Positions 1 to 10,695 of a DNA stretch of 60,000 nt are shown one piece after another. Both the position numbers and the translations under genes were made by a program. Where the stretch lies: NCBI GenBank assembly GCA_009746045.1, contig RPFO01000359.1, forward strand, positions 241,683 through 301,682. Reading direction: 5' to 3'. The notes beneath the pieces are model-generated. The model searched no databases. It worked only from the letters and a program-made list of their open reading frames with translations, and was not told the DNA's origin. Position 1 is the first letter of the stretch. The number at the start of each line of letters is the position of its first letter. The DNA is from Mesostigma viride. Taxonomy: Eukaryota > Streptophyta > Mesostigmatophyceae > Mesostigmatales > Mesostigmataceae.

Positions 1-1
1 T

Positions 2-77
2 AGTTAAGTAATGCAATACGCATTACTTTTGCATACTTGCAAGTATGCAAAAGTAATGCGTATTGCATTACTTAACT
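2..77. repeat. Perfect 76-bp palindrome at the end of a viral ORF
   Basis: Bases 2-77 read identically on both strands, with the centre between 39 and 40. Each arm starts AGTTAAGTAATGC and holds a smaller inverted repeat (AGTAATG/CATTACT) before TTTTGC and the centre. The outer bases AGTTA/TAACT match those of the larger palindromic element at 1232-2117. It replaces the C-terminal codons of the overlapping minus-strand ORF from residue 163 on. The left flank lies outside the window, so a target duplication cannot be tested. Confidence 0.9.
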
Positions 78-561
78 CATACACCATTCTCAGCCTTCCA
101 TTCGTTGCTGGCCGGTTGCTAGCGAGGGCGCCTGTGAGAGGATAAGAGCCTTCCATGAGCCCCAACACCCGGCCCGTTGGCTCATCCACCGAGATAGAGA
201 ACTCGACGGCATTGGTCACGGTAAAAACGCTAGTCGCCCTGTTGTACGTGACCGAGAACCCGGGATCCACCGCCTTCAAAGCGTCCTCAATGTTTTTCCG
301 GTTTTCGATGGTCGTGTAGGAGCCGAGCGGCAAAGTCACCTTTACGGGCGACTCGCTGCCAGACAAACGGACAGTGAAGTATCGGTTTCCTTCGCTGATG
401 TGTGTCTGTTCAAACGGGATGGTCATGAGGGTAAGCCCGACGTCGTGATAATCGTCAAGGAGGCCCGCCGGGATGTCCCACACCGGATCCACTAGCGTCC
501 CGCGAGTCCGGTTCTCCGTGCGAAGAGTGAGTGTCAGCGTCTCCTGGATGAACTCCTTCAT
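4..561 (-). CDS. Putative PLV structural (minor capsid-like) protein, C-terminus altered by palindrome
   Basis: This 185-residue frame starts at the only ATG after an in-frame stop just upstream. Residues 73-135 carry a beta-rich pattern: LPLGSYTT, then FSVTYNRATSVFTVTN, then GRVLGL. That spacing of a glycine-rich strand, a Y-N-x-x-T strand pair and an LG turn resembles structural proteins of Polinton-like viruses and virophages. This is a resemblance from memory, not an alignment. The last 23 codons are encoded by the palindrome at 2-77, so the native C-terminus is probably lost or lies beyond the window start. Its 5' end overlaps the upstream ORF by about 107 bases, which is long for such a compact genome and could hide a frame change joining the two. 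Confidence 0.55.
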   Translation of the reverse strand: MKEFIQETLTLTLRTENRTRGTLVDPVWDIPAGLLDDYHDVGLTLMTIPFEQTHISEGNRYFTVRLSGSESPVKVTLPLGSYTTIENRKNIEDALKAVDPGFSVTYNRATSVFTVTNAVEFSISVDEPTGRVLGLMEGSYPLTGALASNRPATNGRLRMVYELSNAIRITFAYLQVCKSNAYCIT

Positions 562-799
562 CGCCCACTTCGTCTGACATTAGCTCAGAAGTAATTTCGT
601 TTGTCCCAAAAACCTTGACCACGCCCTCTTCTTTCTGTGCCATCGCCCTTTTGATAGCGCGCTTTTTCTTCCCGGTTAGCGGCTTCTTCCTACAATAAAG
701 CATGGCCGATTCGATGAATTCCCGGGGGACGTTTGTATGAAGGGTCATCCACTGCGATATCTCGAGCATCTCGGCGTCGGTGAACAGCGGGTTGCTCAT
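455..799 (-). CDS. Small hypothetical viral protein with basic central segment
   Basis: This 114-codon ORF starts 3 bases after the stop of the zinc-finger gene, which points to the same compact viral gene block. The N-terminal 70 residues look like real coding sequence: an acidic, helical start (FTDAEMLEISQW) and a lysine/arginine cluster around residues 38-52 (KKPLTGKKKRAIKRAM). The last 35 residues (rich in D, G, S, H, P) lie over the start of the next gene in another frame and may be a read-on tail rather than native protein. I do not recognise a family. Confidence 0.5.
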   Translation of the reverse strand: MSNPLFTDAEMLEISQWMTLHTNVPREFIESAMLYCRKKPLTGKKKRAIKRAMAQKEEGVVKVFGTNEITSELMSDEVGDEGVHPGDADTHSSHGEPDSRDASGSGVGHPGGPP

Positions 800-1439
800 G
801 TGTTACTCTTGTGTGAGATTTTTTTCCGCGCCCTCTTTTGGGATTCCCACTACCGTGTTGTGGACCCTCCTGAGATGCAGAAGGAGATTTTTTTCGTTTG
901 CGAACGTGCTTTTACACCCGGGCTGAGGGCATTTCCACCTCGTGCCCCCCACCTGGACTCGCTTTCCGACAGATACACCCGCGGGCTCGGGGGGCGCCTC
1001 CAGTGCCGCATCGACGACAACCGGTTCGGGAGCCGCGACAGGTGCCGGTTGGGCATACGCGGATAACGGGGGGTACGCGACCGGTCTTGAGTTCGCCATG
1101 ACTGACGCCATCAGAAGGGCGTCCTTGAACCCTCTCGCCTCTGCGACCTTGCCTTTGTTCACCGCTCTTCGGACCGGCGCGCTGTGGATGACAATGGTGT
1201 TGGTCGATGAAGCGGTCACCTGTGACCTGGGAGTTACGTTAAATAGTGCCGGAACCTTTTTGCCGCCTGAGGCAAATCGGTCCGTAACACTATTTTGCCC
1301 GGAATAACCACTTCCGAGCACCCAAGTTAATTCGGCCGAATTAACTTGGGTGCTCGGAAGTGGTTATTCCGGGCAAAATAGTGTTACGGACCGATTTGCC
1401 TCAGGCGGCAAAAAGGTTCCGGCACTATTTAACGTAACT

Positions 1440-1571
1440 AAAACCTGGCCTCGTGGAGGGGGGACGAAGAGCCCGAGACATCCGCCTAGGCCGCTGAGCA
1501 CGCACCACTAAATGCGCCGGAGCTGCCTCAGTGAGGATTCGAACCCCTGACCTCCAAGGTGCACAGGTTTT
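1440..1571 (-). other. Spacer with tRNA 3'-half-like segment (copy 1)
   Basis: The 132-bp spacer has its own ends AAAACCTG...CAGGTTTT. On the minus strand it contains GGGGTTCGAATCC, which fits the tRNA T-arm/B-box consensus, followed by an acceptor-like CTGAGGCA. No matching 5' acceptor strand (GCCTCAG next to an A box) is present, so this is at most a tRNA fragment or a SINE-like B box. The inverted copy lies at 1778-1909 (plus strand). Confidence 0.5.
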
Positions 1572-1777
1572 AGTTACGTTAAATAGTGACGGAACCTTTT
1601 GCCGCCTGAGGCAAATCGGGCCGGAACACTATTTTGCCCGGAATAACCACTTCCGAGCACCCAAGTTAATTCGGCCGAATTAACTTGGGTGCTCGGAAGT
1701 GGTTATTCCGGGCAAAATAGTGTTCCGGCCCGATTTGCCTCAGGCGGCAAAAGGTTCCGTCACTATTTAACGTAACT

Positions 1778-1909
1778 AAAACCTGTGCAACTTGGAGGTC
1801 AGGGGTTCGAATCCTCACTGAGGCAGCTCCGGCGCATTTAGTGGTGCGTGCTCAGCGGCCTAGGCGGATGTCTCGGGCTCTTCGTCCCCCCTCCACGAGG
1901 CCAGGTTTT
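1778..1909 (+). other. Spacer with tRNA 3'-half-like segment (copy 2)
   Basis: This is the inverted duplicate of 1440-1571. It has the T-arm-like GGGGTTCGAATCC near 1803-1815 and differs from copy 1 at one base (GCAACTT against GCACCTT). A GTGCTCAGCGG stretch further downstream vaguely resembles a tRNA A box but lies on the wrong side of the B box. Confidence 0.5.
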
Positions 1910-2216
1910 AGTTACGTTAAATAGTGCCGGAACCTTTTTGCCGCCTGAGGCAAATCGGTCCGTAACACTATTTTGCCCGGAATAACCACTTCCGAGCACC
2001 CAAGTTAATTCGGCCGAATTAACTTGGGTGCTCGGAAGTGGTTATTCCGGGCAAAATAGTGTTACGGACCGATTTGCCTCAGGCGGCAAAAAGGTTCCGG
2101 CACTATTTAACGTAACTCTGGGTGCGACCTTTCGCTTGGTTTTTCCCCTTTTACTCGAAGGACGGCGCCGTGCTGATTTCTGACGCCTTGCCATTTCTGA
2201 ATATAATCATAGATTT

Positions 2217-3706
2217 TTATAGCGTCCAAGTGAGGGTCTTGTTAGCCATCGCGGCCATTTTTCCGGCGCGTGACTTACAAAACGCCGTAGACAGTCCTAT
2301 GTTTGTTGACGTGTCAGTGGTGATGCGAGGAATCCTCAAGGCGATTTCAAACACCCCTTCGTCTTCTTCGTACCCCGAAACAACATTCCAGTTGCTGCCA
2401 ATTATAACGTTTTCCGGCCAGATGGACAGGCCGCTAGCCGTTAAGCGATATGGGTTTGATATGTCGAGAATCGTTGGCGGGTTATTATCAAATGTTAACC
2501 TGACAAGGATATTGGTCAACGCGGTCGGAAGAGTTAGTTCCGATTGCGTTGCCGGGTCGTGGAAGGACATCACGGCCACAGGGGCGCCGTGCCAAAATTG
2601 CGGAAGCGGGTAGTCGTATATGGGCTGCCTCAGACCGACCAAAGAATCTGCTTCCAATATTGTATGGGATATACGTCGAGTCTCTCGGACATCTTCATAC
2701 AGGGCCACGTCCATCCCGTGATTGCCGCCGATCGACGACAGGTTTGATCCATAATAGTAGCTTAGGCTGGAAGCAAATAAAAGCGGGCTCGGGCCAGATA
2801 CAGTTGGATCTAATACCTGGAACGTCACTGTCGCCAAATGGATCATACCAGTAACTGGAGGATCAACCAGTGAAATATGATCACAGGTTATGTCAACGTA
2901 CGACGAGGATTTTGATATTGTCGTTGTAGAAAAACCACCAGTCCACGATTCTCCGACGACTACGCTGATAAGCAATGGATCATTGCTCAACTTGGTGTTT
3001 GAAAATCCAAGTCTTACATAAAACTTCCTCACCGACTGACGAGCTGGTAGAATCCCGTATATTTTGGCAGTATAATCGTTCATTTGCACGCCGTATTGAA
3101 CATCCGGGCACTTAACAACCGTTCGTATGACACTCTCATTCGTGAGTGTTAGCTCCTTGAACCAAGTATTCGCAACACCTGGCACGGGTTTTGTTACGCT
3201 ATATTTCCCAAAAATGCTACAATTCCTCGACGAGGTGGACCTGTGACGCAGCTCCAACACGTCGCCGACGGTTGTGTACGCCCCGGATGGGTTGTTGGTT
3301 TTTAGAGAGTCGAACTCTATGTCTTGGAGGTCGTCCTTAATGGGCCAGACATGCGCGCCATGGTACTCTCCGCTCAAGTGGAAGACTGGTCGGAGGGGCA
3401 TCGGAATGTACGGGTCAAGAATGTCTGTAGGAGTGGTTGTAAATATACCGGACGAGTTTGATATCTTAGTCATGTCACTAAGTTCTTGAGGAGTTGTTTT
3501 TGATATATAACGCTCCACCTTTCCATCCGACTTTCTTCTAAATGCCACCCAGTAGCTGTTTTGTTGCCTCCATGATGAGTTTAACGTGTATCGAACCTTC
3601 GACTTCAGATTGTCAAACAGGTCGAGTGCATAGTCACTATGGTGAAGATTGATACCCAGCATACCCCAATGCGTCGTAGCTGCATTTCTCCAGTTCTGAT
3701 GGGCAT
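2217..3706 (-). pseudogene. Large viral structural protein, C-terminal part (split by Copia)
   Basis: This is the downstream piece of the gene starting at 21698. The frame is open from the Copia target site at 3706 to the stop at 2217. Joined to 19877-21698 and counting the GGCAT target once, it gives exactly 1104 codons with no stop, so the two pieces were one gene. An internal ATG at 3662 gives an apparent 481-residue ORF that is probably not the native start. The sequence is rich in beta-type strands, Ser/Thr and aromatic residues, with no enzyme motif I recognise. It resembles capsid-decorating or fibre-like proteins. The following zinc-finger gene begins 22 bases downstream. Confidence 0.8.
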
Positions 3707-4161
3707 AGTTAGATGAGATGCTTAGGCTGACACACGGATTTCCGGCCTGCGCGCCGCGTATTGCCTACCGCGGCTGAGCGGGACACCTCAGTACAGTACG
3801 GCAGGGTGTACGGTACTGAGGTGTCATGTGGACCGATGTGCGGTTAGTGCCAGACTGTTCCTAGGTGCTAGCTCGACCCGCCAGGTCCGGTGTAGCCGGG
3901 CCTGACGGGCCGAGTCTTAGCTGGTTGCTAGTGACGTGGTCGCATGGCATTGCGGTGTACACTTGTCCACTGGTCGTGTGCTGCAGGTAGCACCGCCATA
4001 GGCATATAGGCGTAGCACTGGGGAGTGCCACAGCACCCGAGTCTGCCCAGTTCCATTCTGAGCCCTCAGCTTTCATCGCTCTCTCATTGTATTATTGTAA
4101 TACAATCATCATTCGCTCTCAGCTTTCGCAGTTGTTCGTCGTCCCTAGTCTCCATCCAACT
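3707..4161 (+). repeat. 5' LTR of outer Copia element
   Basis: The 455-bp direct repeat matches 19417-19871. It contains an internal inverted repeat around CACCTCAGTACAGTACGG / GTACGGTACTGAGGTG near 3785-3825. Transcription of the element should start here. Confidence 0.93.
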
Positions 4162-4205
4162 TGGACTGAAAAGTTCGATATTTTTTTTAAGCAAAAAAAA
4201 AAGAT

Positions 4206-6640
4206 ATGGCTTCCAACAACGGCAACAACGGCAACAACAACAAGGGGAAGGCGCCTGCCAGGCGCACCTCACCCCGCCTTTCGCCGGAGGGCACGCCCTC
4301 CACCACCGATGCGAGGGTGACGCCCAACGTCCCTTCCGCACGGTGGTCGCTGACCAACCCAGGCGTCGGGGCCCGCAGGTGGGGCCCGGCGCCCGGGGGA
4401 TGGCGAGCGGGCGGCCGTTTGCCACTGGCGGTTTGTCCGCCATGGCACCTGGGGGGCAGGTCCCCCGGGCACGACGTTCACCCGTCGCAGGTGACGGGGG
4501 TCGTGAGCGGAGTGATTCCTCCGAGGAGGATGGCGAGGTGCCGCCTGCGAGGCCTCGGCCTTCGCTTGAGCTTTCGTCGCAGACACCTGCGACGTCTGGC
4601 AACCTTTCCGTGGGCCGACAGATGGCCACCATGGACATTGACCGGTATGGGGAACATGTTCCGCCCCCGGTCATGTTCGGGCGCCCACCCCATTTTCTCC
4701 CCCTTGGGGAGGACGACATCCCGGCGTTCATTGCGGTGAACGGCCGGATCTTGCTCGATCGTTTTCAGTTGCTTCCAGATGAGGCGATACACGCGATAGA
4801 GGTTCATCGGGTGCACTCGCTGATCGAGGGGCGTCTTAGGATGCAGCTCCCACTGGTTCAGGTGGCGGTTTGGCTGTACTGTTTCGCCAATCGGCCGAGG
4901 CACAACCCCGGCACTGTTGATCAGTGGGCGTCCAGGCAGCGCCAGAGAGAGGCGCTGCGCGTGGTCTCCAGACCAGAGATCGCGCTGACTCCGTTGCCAG
5001 CGTGGCCCCAAGTCACGCCAGTTGGCTGGGGCCCGGATAGGCGTGAGGCGGCTGCGATGCCGCCTGCGACGGGGCGCGGGGCGGCAGACGCCCCCAACAC
5101 GCCCATGGGTGGTGAAGCCACCCAGGACCCTCTGGCAGGTCAGAGGGTCCAACCTCAGCCGCAGGCTCCCCCGCCCGCGTGGGGGGCCAGGTGGCTGAGG
5201 AGGCCACCGGGGTCGCAGGGACCCCGGCGGCGACACAAGCGCCCGGGGTCGCAGGGACCCCGGCAGCGACGCCGGCGCCTCCGGCGCTGGCGGGGGATGC
5301 AGCCCCCATGGAGGGTGTCACGGGCACCTCCAGCGGCTCTGGGGGGCAGGCCCCCTCTAGTCGCAACAAGGACAAGTCCCTGGCAGGGCCGGAGGGGCCC
5401 CAGGGTCCCACCGCAGCTGGGCAGCAACCAGCACTGCTGGAGGGCGACCTGCAAGGTCGCGACTTCATCACCCTGGGTGATGAGGCCGTGTGGCGTGCCA
5501 TACAGACAGCCACAGCCTCCTTCCGTGGGCTGGCCGACAGGAGCCAGCAGATGCACGTCGCGGAGGCGGGCAGCCTGGTGTGTGCAATCATCACGCACAT
5601 CCTGGGCCTGCCCAACCTCCAAGAGGGCACACGTAGGGTGTGCGACGACCTGCTGCCTGCCCTGCAGGCTCTCCTCTCAGGGAGGAGGGTGCAGGGCAGC
5701 AGGGTGCGTCTGGTGCGTTTGCTGGAGCTCCTACACAACGCCATCCTGAGAGGGGCGGGTAGGTGGCTAACTCTGCCTACCTGGTTGCATCACAATCTTA
5801 CTAACCCTACTGACGATGAAGTGTCCCTCTCTCCCACCTTCCATGATTGGGAGGAGGCCCGCAGCAGGAGGCGGGAAGTGACACACACTCACACCCCCAA
5901 CCAGCCCACCCCTATGTTGTCTAACCCTCCTACACAGCCCATGTTTGCCCATCCTGCTCAGCTCACTCAAGTAGCACTTCCCTCTCAGCAGGTCTCTCCT
6001 GTGAATGCTGCAGCAGCAACACCATCTTCTCCCTCTCCCCCTGCATCCCCCTCTAGGTTGCCCACTTACAATGAAAACCGTCCTGTGGATAGGATTAATG
6101 TCAGGGGGCTGCCTGAGGGGTATACTAGGGAGCAGGGGAATCATGCACTTCTCTCTCTGCAGCTGGCTAGGGAGGAACTGAATGTCAAGAATTGGTTTGG
6201 ATCTCTCATGCAGGGGGATTTCTACCATCAGTCCTCTTCTCAGATTCAGAATCTCATTCTTGTCTTCCAGCGTAGGTATCCCAAGTGGCAGGACACGCAG
6301 GCTAGGGCAGTTTGGGAGGCTTTCATGAAGGAGCTAACTGACCTCCTCTCCACCCCCTCATCTGTGGACATATATGGGGCATTCAGGTGGGTAGAGGAAT
6401 ACAGGGTCACATCAGTGGACTATGTGGCTGAGACAAAGAAATATGAGCTAGCCATCAAAGCACGTCCTGATGTCCAGCAGCTAGATCACAAGTTCTTGCT
6501 GCGTTCTTCCTTGAGAAACTCAAACTTGACAAAAACACCTACGCTATGCTTGCCACAGGATGGCAAAGTACTGGGAGGACATGAAGGAGGCATTGGATTA
6601 TATCAAGCTGGCCTTGGCTCCCCTTAGCCAGGGGGCCATG
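4206..6640 (+). pseudogene. Gag-like region of outer Copia element, frameshifted
   Basis: The first ATG after the LTR is at 4206 (MASNNGNNGNNNKGK). Coding-like sequence then moves between frames: Gly/Pro/Arg-rich segments, a conserved helical stretch around 4620-4960 (LPDEAIHAIEVHRVHSLIEG), another frame from about 5170 to 6540 (including VDRINVRGLPEGYTREQG and FGSLMQGDFYHQSSSQ), and finally the frame that continues into pol at 6560. The segment GLPEGYTREQ...FYHQSS has a clear counterpart in the inner element's gag (GLPEGHTVEQ...FHQSSPAI), which supports homology. At least two or three frame changes would be needed for one protein. They may be decay or sequencing indels. Confidence 0.7.
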
Positions 6641-6880
6641 GGCACCTCTGTAAAGAGGGTCAGGGGGGAAGAGAGGGAGGAGGAGGATAGGGAGAGGGAA
6701 GACAGGAGCAAGAGACCTGTCACTATGGCAGAAGTCAAGTCCCTGCTGGGACAAATGTTTAAGGGCAAGGGCAAGGGCAAGGGCAAGGGCAAGGGCAAGG
6801 GCAGGGGCTGGGGCAAGGGCAAGGGTAAGGGGCAGTCTCCCTCCAAGGGGGGCAGCTCCAGCAACAACAACAACAACAGT

Positions 6881-6951
<71 letters not shown>

Positions 6952-9900
6952 GAAGCAGGACAAGGAGGACAAGTCTTCTCAGCGGTGCACCCGCTGTGGC
7001 ATGAAGTACCACCTGCGGCCCACCTGCCGCAAGAACGTGGACGAGCTGGGGCATTTGGACGTCCTGTGCCACAAGTGCCACGGGCCGCCCCACGGTGACC
7101 CCAAGGACTGCAAGCGGCCTCCTTACGGCAAGAAGTGTGAGTCTCCCTCTCATGCTGGCTTGAGTGTGCCTGCTTCACCTTCTTCTTCTGCATGCCCCAC
7201 TGTCAGAGCAGTGAGCAGTTCTGGAAAGGTGCTACAGCTGGTTTCAGAAGATTATGTCTCTAAACCAACCTTCACATCTATGGTTCCCAAGGTGTGCAGA
7301 GTGTCCCCAGCAGAGGATGCTCAGATCAGTTTTCAGGAGCTTGCTTTGCAGTTGCATTTCCTTTATGGGCATGAAGTGAGTGCAGAGGTGGTGGCAGCAG
7401 CAATAGGGGGGGCAGCACTCAGACGTGCATGCCAGGTGGTCAGATCCCACTGCCAGCATTGTCAGTTCAATGCACCCAAACCCCCTAAGTGGCATGTAGC
7501 TACCCCACCTAAGAGCAAGGGCAGGGTGGTAGGAGATGTCTTTCATATCAAAGGACAATCTTACTTGGCACTTAAAGATGCATGGTCAAGGTACACAACC
7601 ATTGAACCATTACCTGGAATGGACAAGACACAGTTGCTCAGGGCTCTCTTGATTGCTCAGGCCAGGTACTACCCTGTGGAGGCATTGTTACTGGATCAGC
7701 AGTTCACATGTCTTGCCAATGAACCAGGGTGTGAGGCTATTGATCTGGCTGGGCTAGAAGATCATGAGAGGCAAGGCATTATTGAAAGGGCCATCAGGTC
7801 CATTAAAACCCTTGTAGCCAAAGAAGATGGCAATCTGCTGGCTGACAGTGGGTCCTATGCTGACAGAGCTCTGTGGTCCACCAGGTTGTGCCAAGTCCTC
7901 AACAGGAGGCCACTCATGAAAACCCCACAAGGGGTGGTCATTACACCAGATGGATTGCATGCAGGCATTTATCCACCTGAGGTACTAGCCCTCTACAACG
8001 CACAGCGAGCACAGACAGCTAGCAGGTTAGCTGTCAAGGATGCAAAGCATCCACGTCCCACCTTCAGAGAAGGGGATCAGGTCCTATTCTACAAGGAGTC
8101 GGGACTAGGCAAGGTGGGTACCTGGCATGGGCCAGCCACCATCCTAAAGTTTAACACCACTGGCAGGACAGTGTTAGTTAAACACAATGACACGGGAAAA
8201 ATTCACAGGTGTTCACCTCACAGGATGAAATTGTATTTTCCAACTGTGTCAGACGTGGCAGAGGAGGAAGAGCTGTTGGCCGACAGCCCTGTACAGTTGC
8301 CTGGCATCCCAGCGTTGCCCAGTGAGTGGTTGTTTGGAACACCCACTGGTGAGTGTGAGAGCCACACCCACTGTGACACCCAGGTCACCCTTGATGATTG
8401 CAGGCAGTCACTGCAGGATTGGCCCCCTGCAGCAGAGGGTCACATTGGCAAAACAGGTGATCAGCAACCTATCACCTCTACAAGTGTGAACATAGCTCAG
8501 CCACTAGCTGCACCTTCCAAACGCAGCCTAGCAGACGCTGTTCGCATTTTACAAGCAGCTCATAGAGCCAAAGCTCAAACTGCTGCAGGATCAGCTAAGG
8601 TGGGGAAGGTTGGGCAGAATGACAATAGCCCATTTATGGTTGCAGTGGACACACAAGCCCAGGTCAGCATTATCAGTGCCCTGGCTGTGCCCCATTTGCC
8701 TTTGGAACCTTCACCCTGGCACCATGTGGCTGATTTCTCAGGGCAGTCATCCCTCAAGGTATTAGGTCAGGTCATGTTGACTATACTGGTATCCCCACTC
8801 CTTTTCAGGTCTTGGAAGGTTATAAAGGGAATGCTTTATTGGGGGATCCTTTTCTCTGTTACCCTGGTGTCCTCATATCCAGTGATAGACTATCCATCCA
8901 GGACATGGGTGGTGTTGATCTGAATCATTTCAAAATTTCTCTTGAAAAACTTCTTAACACCAACATTGCTTCTGTAAAATTTGCTACACCCAAGTATGCC
9001 CCAGGGCAAGAACCCTGTGTGGCAGACTTGGTTCACAACCAAAAACTTCATCCCAACTCATTTGGATTGGGCAAGCATGATGTGGCTAAAATGTCTCCTC
9101 TTTCTTATGAACAGATAGAGCAAGACTGTCGCACACACATAGGATTCCTAAAATGGGTGGAGGCCTTTAACAAGGCCAGGGAAGAATGGGTAGTGCCAGA
9201 TCCTCTTAGTCCTTCTCATACTCCCCCTGTCACACCTATTGACAAAAAGCCTGCAGGGTGCAAGCACTTGCGCCTGAAGTTTGTGTGTAAACATAAGCCA
9301 GCAGCAGATGGGTCAGTCATCTTTCATGCTAGACCTTGTGTGACAGAGTTCAAGGGCACCACTGATCTGACAGAGGCAGAGTTGTACACGCCAGGCATTC
9401 AGCAAACATCCCTAAAAATCTTGCTGTCTGTCTTTGTGGGTCATCTCAATGATGGGGATGACTATATCTGTAAGGCTACAGACATTAAAAGGGCTTTCCT
9501 GAAAGGCTCACCTGAGATAGCACAACAAGTGTGGCATGGTCAGGTGTACGTAGTCTCCACTCCCAGAGTTTGGGCAAAACACATCCCTCAGCAGTACCTG
9601 AAAGCTAACATAGGTGTTGAAGGGCTGCAATCAGCTCCTCGCATTTTCAGGATGTCAGCTCAGGCTGTGTTTGAAAAGTTAGGGGCTAGATATGATGACA
9701 TAGACCCTTGCTTCTTTGTGGTCCCACACCCTCATGGCATTCTCACCTTTGTGTGGCATGGGGATGATCAGCTGATTGCTGGGCCAAGGCGTGCTGTGGA
9801 TGATTTTATTCAACAAGTGTCACAGCATTTTGAGATTGGCAAGCAAGTAGAGCTGGGCACCACTGCCATAAAATTTTGTGGCACAATGTTACAACTCCAG

Positions 9901-10695
9901 CAGCATCAAAACCAGTGGGTGTGTGCACTCTACTCTCCCAATGATTACATGCACAGCTGCTTGGAGGTTTTGCAAACAAAAATCAAACCTGGAGCCTGTC
10001 CTACCATTAGAGGCAAGCTGGGGTGGTTGTGCTCAACGTGTGCACCTCACCTGGCTGTGGTTAGCAGAGTTGATGATGATGTCTTGATGCAAGTAGGTCA
10101 CAAAGCCATCACCAAAACTCTCCAGGAGGGCCCTCCCCTTATCTTGCACTCCTTGGATCTCCACAAAACCATTCACATCCAAGCTATGATGGATAGTTCC
10201 ATGGAGTCCAGGCAGATTACCAAGTTGCAGGCAAGGGAGTCAGGCTTGTATTTTGTGCAGAATGATGATGCACCCTTGTCTCTCATTTCATGGTACAGCC
10301 GGTTGCATAGACGCAAGGCTGTCAGCAGCAATGCTGCTGAGTGCAGGGCAGTGGTGTCAGCAGTGCTTCATGCCAGGTACTTGAATCATGTGCTGGTTTG
10401 GTTGCAGATGCAAGCAGGCAGCAATGCTGGGGTGGTGGCACACTTGCTCACTGACAGTCAGTCAGTCCTCAGTTTCCTTGCTAACCCCTATGCTGTCCAC
10501 ACTGATCTTGACTGGGTGGTCCTGAAACAGGAGTCCACCTACTGGGAGTCCACCCGTCACGTGGAGGACAAACACAACGCTGCTGATGCACTCACTAAAG
10601 TGCCTCAGCAGGCAGCTGAACAATATCAGCTGTTGTACCACTTGATGAACCCCTATGGCAAGCAGGCAACCCTGCCCCATAGGGGGGACGCCTAG
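6560..10695 (+). pseudogene. Pol polyprotein of outer Copia element (NC-INT-PR-RT-RH), one frameshift
   Basis: The domains in order are: basic GK repeats and a poly-Asn tract (6763-6951); a zinc knuckle-like CTRCGMKYHLRPTC near 6988; an integrase H-H-C-C region near 7340-7480; DDE residues near 7531 (GDVFH), 7690 (LLLDQQF) and 7780 (IIERAIRS); a retropepsin-like VAVDTQAQVS near 8640; RT motif A KATDIKRAFLKG near 9472; an RT active site WHGDDQ near 9755; and RNase H with its final ADALTK near 10580-10600. Near 8788 one base is missing relative to the inner element, so the frame opened at 6560 ends at 8923 and the remainder continues in the frame of 8812-10695. The protease-like domain after integrase is unlike textbook Copia order. 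Confidence 0.85.

Larger units (their letters stand above)
1232..2117. mobile_element. 886-bp nested palindromic element with 5-bp target duplication
   Basis: The insertion is flanked by CTGGG at 1227-1231 and 2118-2122 and has termini AGTTACGTT...AACGTAACT. It is palindromic at two scales. Units at 1232-1439, 1572-1777 and 1910-2117 are each palindromes centred on TTCGGCCGAA. The two 132-bp spacers (1440-1571 and 1778-1909) are inverted copies of each other with one visible difference, so the whole element is a palindrome centred at 1674.5. The outer two units appear identical, so it can also be described as terminal repeats around an internal region. It has no coding capacity of its own. 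The 5-bp duplication and AGTTA/TAACT ends match the neighbouring Copia LTRs. Confidence 0.88.
803..2194 (-). pseudogene. C2H2 zinc-finger basic viral protein, split by the palindromic element
   Basis: The gene starts at the ATG at 2194, 22 bases after the stop of the large structural gene. It runs to 2123, is interrupted by 1232-2117 plus one target copy, and resumes at 1231 to stop at 803. Dropping one CTGGG copy gives 72 + 429 bases, an open frame of 166 codons. The N-terminal 25 residues are very basic (MARRQKSARRRPSSKRG), the middle is Ala/Pro-rich, and near residues 120-148 there is a C2H2 finger with C-x4-C-x12-H-x4-H spacing (CPQPGC ... HLRRVH). A nucleic-acid-binding role such as genome condensation or late regulation is inferred. 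The surviving 172-codon frame at 803-1321 has a false N-terminus encoded by the palindrome. Confidence 0.75.

Noticed and set aside
1440-1909. Circularly permuted tRNA gene (B box upstream of an A-box-like GTGCTCAGCGG)
   Set aside because: No 5' acceptor strand complementary to CTGAGGC is next to the A-box-like motif, and the anticodon arm cannot be built. Kept only as a tRNA-like fragment.
3861-4076. ORF of 71 codons repeated at 19571-19786
   Set aside because: It lies wholly inside the LTR and has no protein features. The duplication only reflects the LTR pair.
4025-5749. 574-codon ORF starting inside the LTR as the true outer gag
   Set aside because: Its start lies in the LTR, and homology to the inner gag moves to other frames. 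It is part of a frame-broken gag.
6539-7193. Minus-strand ORFs with poly-Val, poly-Leu or poly-Cys runs
   Set aside because: They are antisense readings of the (CAA)n and GGCAAG repeats in the Copia gag/pol region.
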